Below, one piece after another: positions 8,161 through 13,284 of a stretch of 13,284 nt of DNA (its first letter is position 1; every line of letters begins with the position of its first letter). Source of the stretch: Saprospirales bacterium. GTDB lineage: Bacteria; Bacteroidota; Bacteroidia; Chitinophagales; Saprospiraceae. Below the pieces are notes generated by a model. The model saw only the letters and a list, made by a program, of their open reading frames with translations. It searched no databases and was not told where the DNA came from. The stretch spans positions 3,677 to 16,960 of the forward strand of contig DLXL01000362.1 of NCBI GenBank assembly GCA_003448025.1, in the 5' to 3' direction. A program made the translations under genes and the position numbers.

Positions 8161-11100
8161 TCAGTTGCGAACAACCGTCTGGGTCAATGTTTGTTGCTCT
8201 GTGGATACCCGAATCATATAGGTTCCTGACGGCACATCGCCTGCTTGCCACAGCAGGGTTTGACCGCCTTCCATCCGACCATTAAACAAGCTGGCTACCG
8301 GACGGCCCAACAGATCAAACACCTGTACCAGCACATTGTCTTCCGGAGCATTCTCCAGTTTGATCATCAGGGTTTGGTCAAAAGGTACCGGGAAGGCCTC
8401 CATGCTCATTTCCGGAGCAGTTGCCTCAGCCTGATCCCTGAATCGGGCCGGACGATTGGAATCGCCGCATACGGCATTGAAAACAAGAACCGCGCCACAA
8501 TCAGTGATTCCAGGCAGGTCCTCTCCCGGAATGCCAGCCATCAGATACTGACCATTGATGGCCAAGCTCGAGCCCAGGTTGTCGTTGTAGAAATTATTAG
8601 GTTCATTCAGCATGGCAAATTCTGCCCAGCCGCTGTCTTCCCTGTGATATACAAACACGGCCCCTGCACGGCTCTGGAATACCTTTTTCCAACGAGCGCC
8701 TATGGCAATATGATCCCCATCAATAGATACGGCATAACCAAAGTGCTCCCCTTTCTTACCGTTTGCATCCAAAATCTTGGTGTACTGGTTCCAGGAATCT
8801 GCAACTCCACCCTGATTTTTATAGAACATGTAAGCGCTGCCGCTTTCATTGCCTTTATCGTCGTCACGGTTGGCGCCTATTACTGCATACGGGCCGTCCA
8901 GGTCAACACTTACACCAAAATTGTCTTCAGTCTGGCCATCGGTTGCGGTAAGTTTTCTGAGCTGGCCCCAGTTATCGGCTCCACCCTGATTGCGGGCAAA
9001 CACATAAGCAGCGCCTGCATCCACTCCTTTTTCGTCGTCCAGATTGGCACTTACCAGGGCATAAGATCCGCTGATGGCCACATCGAATCCGAACCGATCG
9101 CCAAGATCTGCATCCTGAGCGGTGAGTTTTTTCACCAGGTTCCAGTTGCCGGTACCAGCCGGAGCTTGTACGTACAAATAAGCTGCACCAGCCTCTGCAA
9201 GGCCATCACTGTTCAGACTCGCGCCTACTATAAGCCACTCGTTGTTGAAGTCAAGTGCACTGCCGGATTGTTCGCCTGCTGAAACGCCCAGAATTTTCTG
9301 GTGCAATACCCAGTCAGACGGATTGCCGCCATTCCAGCGATAGATATAGGTAGCACCTGCATCGGCGCCTCCTTCATCGTCCAGTGGAGCAGAAACAGCA
9401 CAGAAGCCGTTACCCATAGCCACTTTTGCGCCAAAGCGCTGATCACCGGTGGAGAAGTTATCCGGGAAAAGCTGGGCAACCTGTCCCCACTTGCCGGCAT
9501 TGCCGTCATAATAAAGGATATAGGCGGTTCCTTCTTCTACGCCGTTGACGTTTCTGCTGCTACCAGCAATGCCCCAGATCCCTTTGAGGTCTACACTTTC
9601 ACCCAAACGGCGAGCCGCGGTGGCATCGTTGGCATAAACAGTGGTGTTCAGGTCCCAGTCCTGAAGTTCGTCGGTATATCCGTCGCAGTCGTCATCAATG
9701 CCATTACAAACCTCTTCGCGAGGATCAACTACTATCTTGAACGTGCAGTAATTGGTATTACCAGCCGCGTCGGTGATGGAAACTTCCACATCGGTGATCC
9801 CGATCGGGAACACATCGCCGGAGAAATGCGTTTGGTCTAAAATGAAGCCGGGGCAATTATCGCCTGCCGGAAGGTCGAAAAAGATCTGCGCTCCGCAGTC
9901 CTGATCTATTTGATTAACCGTTTCAATTTTGTTCGGGCATACCACCGTTGGGAACTCGGCATCCTTGACGGTTATGGTTTGTACGCAGGAGGCAGAATTG
10001 CCATTCACATCTGTTACCACCCACGTAACCTCTGTTACTCCGATCTGGTAAAAGCCCGGAGCGTCATTAGTGAGGGTAAACTGACAGTTTTCAATAATAT
10101 TAGGTGAGCCAATCACAGGAATGTCTCTACCACAAATGCCCGGTGCATTATTGATCACGATATTATTCGGGCAGTTAACCACTGGAATGATACGTTCTAT
10201 CAGGACAACATCGTTGCCGTCGCCGCCTACATAGGAGATGCCTACATTTTTACCGCTGCCCAGGTAATTGGCAAAGATAAAGCCTTCAGGCATCCCGTCG
10301 AAAGTACCTACCACGGGGTCAGTGCCATCGTTGTTAATGATTACGATCTGATTGCACTGTGGTTGAATAAAGGTGCCGCTGATAGACAGGCGCGCGCCGG
10401 TAAGATCTACGCCTCCCTGTACATTCAGCTGCGAGTAATTTACGTCCGGTATAAGCCCGTTTATCTGGATCATCAAAGTAGTTCCCGGAGCAAATGCTAC
10501 GGTGCCTACTTGTACATCCACCCCGCTGGCTGCCGGGAATACACCCTGGGCCGCATGGAAGGTGAGCAGGCCACCGGCAGTACTGATAGCGGACACATTG
10601 ACAAAGATGGAGCCTGAGGAGTGCAGGTAAACATCTGTTTGAGCCGGACGGGTAATCGGCTGACTCTGGGTAATGGTACCACTCTGGGCATGTCCGATCA
10701 CCAAAGTGCCGGCGCTTACCCGATCCAGTTCTGCATCGGTGAGCTGCAGGGGGCCGCCCAGCGGATCGCCGGTGGGGCCCAGGTTGATGGCTACGCCATT
10801 GGTGAGCGGACGAATGGTTACCGTTTGATCCGCGCCTGTGGTTATGTTGGAGGAAGTGCCAATGACCACGCTATTGGCGATCAGGGTGATATTCGACTGG
10901 GAGGTGATGGTGGCTGTGTTAGCCGTCACCAACCCGTTGGAACCGCTTCCGATACCTTCTATACCGGTGATCTGGGTATCGCCATCCCGAGAAGACACGA
11001 TACTGGTTCCGCTGATGGACACCCCTATGTTATTACCGCCTACGCCCGGGCCGCCTGTACCTCTCATAGTGAGCGCACCTCCAGCCTGGACCAGGCCGTT

Positions 11101-13131
11101 GAAGCGAACGAGAATCCCGATACCCCGATTTGACGGACCAGAACCGCCACCTTTACCGGTCATGGTGATATCGCCGTCGCCGACGGTCACCACCCGGCCA
11201 TCACCGTCTATTTGAATACCATAGTTCTCATTGCCGGTGGTGGCGCCACCTGTACCGTCGAGCACAATATTGCCCTCAGAAGAAACTGTGACAGCGCCAC
11301 TGGCCACGGTAATACCTTCAGCCAAAGCTGCTGAACCTGTTCCGACGCCCTTACCGGTTATCGTTACATCGCCGTTGGAGGCATTAATAAATCCACTGCT
11401 TTCTACAAACACTCCTCTGTTGCCGGAACCGGAGCCTTTACCACCGATTCCATCCACTTGAATGGTTCCGGTTACTGAGGCTCGGATAAAACCTTGATTT
11501 TGCACATAGACACCGACGTTATTGCCGGAGGCATTGGTTCCTCCGCCTTTGCCGGTTACCTGAATATTTCCTCCGATAGCGCTGATACTGGAGAGACTGC
11601 CTGACACATATACGCCGTGGTTGCTCTGTCCGTTGGCATCATAGGCGCCGTTACCGGTTACGGACACATTACCGCCTCCGATGGCCGATATCGCCGCTGA
11701 TGCGCTGCCTGAATGCAATACTGCCACACCATAGTTATTGTTGGAAGCGCCTGTTCCGCCACCGAAGCCGGTTACCGTCACATCGCCTTCTAAAGCTGAA
11801 ATCAGACCTAATACATGCACGCCAATATTAAAGTTTCCGGTACTTTCTCTGCCGGTTCCTTTAACGGTGATATTGCCGCTACCAAGATTACGGATGCTGC
11901 AAAAACTATTAATCATAACACCGCGCAGATTGCCGCCGGAGCCTTGACCGGCAACACCGGTAACGAAGATATCGCCGTCGCCTGTGGATGTGGTACGGAT
12001 AGTGGAACTTTCGTTCAGGTGTACTCCCATGTTGCCATTGGAACTTGCCGTGCCGCCACCGTTTCCGGTAACGATTACTTCTCCATTTCCAACAATAGAA
12101 GCATTGGTTTCCAGGTTAACTCCTATATTACTGGCGCCGTTGCAGTTGGTACAGCCGTTGCCTTCTATGATCACATCGGCAACACCCCCGGCAGTTATTA
12201 GGCTTTGATTAACCACCATTACCCCAAAAGAACTGGAGGAAGCACCGGAGCCATTACCTTGTCCAATCACCGTCACCATCGCGCCGACAGAGCTGATGCT
12301 GGAATTATTTTCCACCGCTACGCCGTAATTGCGGATGCCGGTGCCGGCACCGCCCCAACCCTGGATGGTTGCCTCATGTATGGTGCCGCCAATGATTCTG
12401 GAGCCGCCAGTCAGGTACACTCCAGCCTGAAGTCCAGAGGCGTTGTTACCACCCCGGCCTTTGACCGTGAGATAGCCTTCGCCGGTGATCTGCACCGTAG
12501 CGCTATTTAAAAAAACACCCTGGAAATTTCCAGTTGAAGGATTAGGCTGGATGTTACCCTCCATGGTAAGATCACCGTCTTCCGTTTGGAGGCTCGACTG
12601 TGGGGCGAATTCGATATGTCGGCTGGCTCTTAACACAGCCTCGCCGTCGCCGGAAAGTGTAATATTGACGTTGAAACCAACAATTATACGGTCAATGCCT
12701 GGCACCGGATCATCGTTTTGCAAGTCAATATCCAGGCCAGCCCCAGCCTGAAAGGTCAAGTCGCCATTGATGCTGATCTCATCGTTCTGACGACCGCCGC
12801 TCAAGCTCAGAAACGGTAGTGCATTGCTGAAGGCCCCGACATTGATCACATCATCCCCTTCTCCGGTGTGAATGGTAATATTCTCAATACCTGCAAGCGG
12901 AATATAGACCGGAAAATTTAATGGGCCCGAGCCATTAAGCGAGTAATCGCGGCCGGGGATGTTTATTTCAAGCGTGAAGCCGCCGCCTTCATTCAGGAAT
13001 ACGAAATCGTTATGGCCCATCTGATCGCTCAGGACCAGCGTGGTTCCGTCGAGATAAATACTGTAATCCGTAGCAGCCTTCACCTGAGAAGACATACTTA
13101 AAGCAAATAACAGCACAAATAGCGACCGCAT
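8161..13131 (-). CDS. Secreted beta-solenoid/HYR/FG-GAP propeller protein with T9SS sorting domain
   Basis: This complete 1,656-residue protein has a signal peptide at 1-19 (cleavage after VKA). Residues 20-185 are beta-rich with an RTX-like GEGDDVIN at 90-97. Seventeen glycine-rich repeats of about 33 residues follow (186-746). Residues 747-982 are a beta-strand-rich module like those of autotransporter-type proteins, ending in GGDGNDVVL (969-977). Two HYR domains come next (about 983-1057 and 1058-1136), then the MopE-like motif CNGIDDDCDGYTDE (1142-1155). Seven FG-GAP-like repeats of about 54 residues (1176-1553) suggest a seven-bladed propeller. The end (about 1572-1656) is a T9SS type A sorting domain with FDLLGRPV and PSGTYMIRV. 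The inferred route is Sec, then T9SS, to the surface or medium, and the inferred role is adhesion or ligand binding. In-frame starts exist at 13194 (ATG) and 13266 (GTG). The GTG lies upstream of the likely promoter, so it is improbable. ATG 13131 gives a compact signal peptide and has A at -3; 13194 remains possible. Confidence 0.93.
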   Translation of the reverse strand: MRSLFVLLFALSMSSQVKAATDYSIYLDGTTLVLSDQMGHNDFVFLNEGGGFTLEINIPGRDYSLNGSGPLNFPVYIPLAGIENITIHTGEGDDVINVGAFSNALPFLSLSGGRQNDEISINGDLTFQAGAGLDIDLQNDDPVPGIDRIIVGFNVNITLSGDGEAVLRASRHIEFAPQSSLQTEDGDLTMEGNIQPNPSTGNFQGVFLNSATVQITGEGYLTVKGRGGNNASGLQAGVYLTGGSRIIGGTIHEATIQGWGGAGTGIRNYGVAVENNSSISSVGAMVTVIGQGNGSGASSSSFGVMVVNQSLITAGGVADVIIEGNGCTNCNGASNIGVNLETNASIVGNGEVIVTGNGGGTASSNGNMGVHLNESSTIRTTSTGDGDIFVTGVAGQGSGGNLRGVMINSFCSIRNLGSGNITVKGTGRESTGNFNIGVHVLGLISALEGDVTVTGFGGGTGASNNNYGVAVLHSGSASAAISAIGGGNVSVTGNGAYDANGQSNHGVYVSGSLSSISAIGGNIQVTGKGGGTNASGNNVGVYVQNQGFIRASVTGTIQVDGIGGKGSGSGNRGVFVESSGFINASNGDVTITGKGVGTGSAALAEGITVASGAVTVSSEGNIVLDGTGGATTGNENYGIQIDGDGRVVTVGDGDITMTGKGGGSGPSNRGIGILVRFNGLVQAGGALTMRGTGGPGVGGNNIGVSISGTSIVSSRDGDTQITGIEGIGSGSNGLVTANTATITSQSNITLIANSVVIGTSSNITTGADQTVTIRPLTNGVAINLGPTGDPLGGPLQLTDAELDRVSAGTLVIGHAQSGTITQSQPITRPAQTDVYLHSSGSIFVNVSAISTAGGLLTFHAAQGVFPAASGVDVQVGTVAFAPGTTLMIQINGLIPDVNYSQLNVQGGVDLTGARLSISGTFIQPQCNQIVIINNDGTDPVVGTFDGMPEGFIFANYLGSGKNVGISYVGGDGNDVVLIERIIPVVNCPNNIVINNAPGICGRDIPVIGSPNIIENCQFTLTNDAPGFYQIGVTEVTWVVTDVNGNSASCVQTITVKDAEFPTVVCPNKIETVNQIDQDCGAQIFFDLPAGDNCPGFILDQTHFSGDVFPIGITDVEVSITDAAGNTNYCTFKIVVDPREEVCNGIDDDCDGYTDELQDWDLNTTVYANDATAARRLGESVDLKGIWGIAGSSRNVNGVEEGTAYILYYDGNAGKWGQVAQLFPDNFSTGDQRFGAKVAMGNGFCAVSAPLDDEGGADAGATYIYRWNGGNPSDWVLHQKILGVSAGEQSGSALDFNNEWLIVGASLNSDGLAEAGAAYLYVQAPAGTGNWNLVKKLTAQDADLGDRFGFDVAISGSYALVSANLDDEKGVDAGAAYVFARNQGGADNWGQLRKLTATDGQTEDNFGVSVDLDGPYAVIGANRDDDKGNESGSAYMFYKNQGGVADSWNQYTKILDANGKKGEHFGYAVSIDGDHIAIGARWKKVFQSRAGAVFVYHREDSGWAEFAMLNEPNNFYNDNLGSSLAINGQYLMAGIPGEDLPGITDCGAVLVFNAVCGDSNRPARFRDQAEATAPEMSMEAFPVPFDQTLMIKLENAPEDNVLVQVFDLLGRPVASLFNGRMEGGQTLLWQAGDVPSGTYMIRVSTEQQTLTQTVVRN
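8164..8418 (-). other. T9SS type A C-terminal sorting domain
   Basis: Residues about 1572-1656 show the usual course of this domain: an AFPVPF start, a VQVFDLLGRPV strand, an L.W.A turn, PSGTYMIRV and a final TQTVVRN. The family is known to direct substrates through the type IX secretion system and to be removed or replaced by an anchor at the surface. Length and terminal position both fit. Confidence 0.88.
8473..9606 (-). repeat. Seven FG-GAP-like repeats, likely one seven-bladed beta-propeller
   Basis: Residues 1176-1553 contain seven units of about 54 residues. Each has an (F/L)G..V motif, a strand such as YAVIGAN or YALVSAN, an acidic DDE or DDD turn, and a closing GAAY(V/L)(F/Y) strand. 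Blade starts include LGESVDL, RFGAKVA, RFGFDVA, NFGVSVD, HFGYAVS and NLGSSLA. Seven units match the integrin-alpha-type propeller count. The acidic turns (for example DDDKGN) could bind calcium, although the strict integrin D.D.DG loop is not clear. Confidence 0.8.
9667..9708 (-). other. MopE-like metal-binding motif
   Basis: CNGIDDDCDGYTDE (residues 1142-1155) matches the short acidic two-cysteine motif known from MopE-type bacterial surface proteins. It sits exactly between the second HYR domain and the propeller, as a linker. Calcium binding is inferred from the Asp run; the cysteines may form a disulfide. Confidence 0.75.
10894..12576 (-). repeat. 17 tandem glycine-rich repeats, probable beta-solenoid
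   Basis: Residues 186-746 of the upstream protein consist of about 17 units of 29-38 residues. The pattern is roughly G-(D/N)-(I/V)-x-V-x-G-x-G-G, a short Gly/Ser/Asn loop, N-x-G-V-x-V, then a polar strand with a central Ile and a closing Gly. Examples of the invariant part are NYGVAV, NIGVNL, NVGVYV and NIGVSI. Units are diverged, so this is an old protein-level repeat rather than a recent DNA expansion. The last one or two units are degenerate and grade into the next module. A parallel beta-helix or filamentous-haemagglutinin-like fold is inferred. Confidence 0.85.
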
Positions 13132-13284
13132 GTTAACCTTAAGGCACAAGGCAACTTTTTGGAGGCTACCCTGGAAGATGTATACATTTTTCATGAGCGA
13201 GTGGTTATTAGTAAGGTAATCCTTCACGGACAAATCTAAAAAAGAGAATCCTTCTGCACAAATCACTTGTGAGAAAATACAAAT
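13132..13284. other. Leader and upstream region of the 1,656-residue protein gene
   Basis: This contains the promoter and, if translation starts at ATG 13131, an untranslated leader of about 93 bases. The frame stays open upstream through ATG 13194 to GTG 13266. The extra residues would put about 21 mostly polar or mixed residues ahead of the signal peptide. No other gene, terminator or riboswitch-like structure is apparent. Confidence 0.5.
13231..13262 (-). promoter_or_regulatory. Bacteroidota-type promoter for the 1,656-residue protein gene
   Basis: On the minus strand TTTG (13262-13259) and TAGATTTG (13238-13231) are separated by 20 bases. This fits the known Bacteroidota primary sigma consensus of TTTG near -33 and TAnnTTTG near -7. 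Transcription would start near 13224, about 30 bases before ATG 13194 and about 93 before ATG 13131. It would therefore exclude GTG 13266. The match is by eye only. Confidence 0.65.

Noticed and set aside
8245..9282. A 345-codon plus-strand frame opposite the propeller region
   Set aside because: It lies wholly antisense to clear FG-GAP-like repeats and the start of the sorting domain, and its product shows no recognisable domain. Its length is explained by the codon bias of the real gene.

Overview
The window looks like Bacteroidota DNA, most likely a Saprospira/Chitinophaga-type environmental lineage; this taxonomic placement is inference. It rests on a C-terminal type IX secretion (T9SS) sorting domain, long arrays of HYR domains, a CHU_C-type Ig-like domain, a SprB-like segment, a MopE-like metal motif, no Shine-Dalgarno sequences, and a TTTG-N20-TAGATTTG promoter that fits the Bacteroidota -33/-7 consensus.

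The window is almost entirely two very large genes, both on the minus strand. Reading in the direction of transcription: 13284-13132 is a leader with the promoter. 13131-8161 is a complete 1,656-residue secreted multidomain protein: signal peptide, 17 glycine-rich repeats probably forming a beta-solenoid, two HYR domains, a MopE-like calcium motif, seven FG-GAP-like propeller blades and a T9SS sorting domain. 8160-8005 is an intergenic gap with a perfect 12-bp hairpin. 8004-1 is the first 2,668 codons of a giant secreted protein that runs off the window with no stop codon. It begins with a signal peptide, a PKD domain and an Ig-like domain, followed by a long stretch I could not assign. About fifteen HYR-like domains come next, with a SprB-like domain, a lamin-tail-like domain and a proprotein-convertase P-like domain set among them.

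Both proteins open with the same five residues (MRSLF), carry Sec signal peptides and have no visible enzymatic domain. Together they look like a pair of surface or released adhesin/matrix proteins exported by Sec and then T9SS. They could be co-transcribed, with the hairpin attenuating or terminating between them. The plus strand holds only antisense shadow frames. I see no RNA genes, mobile elements, CRISPR arrays or origins.
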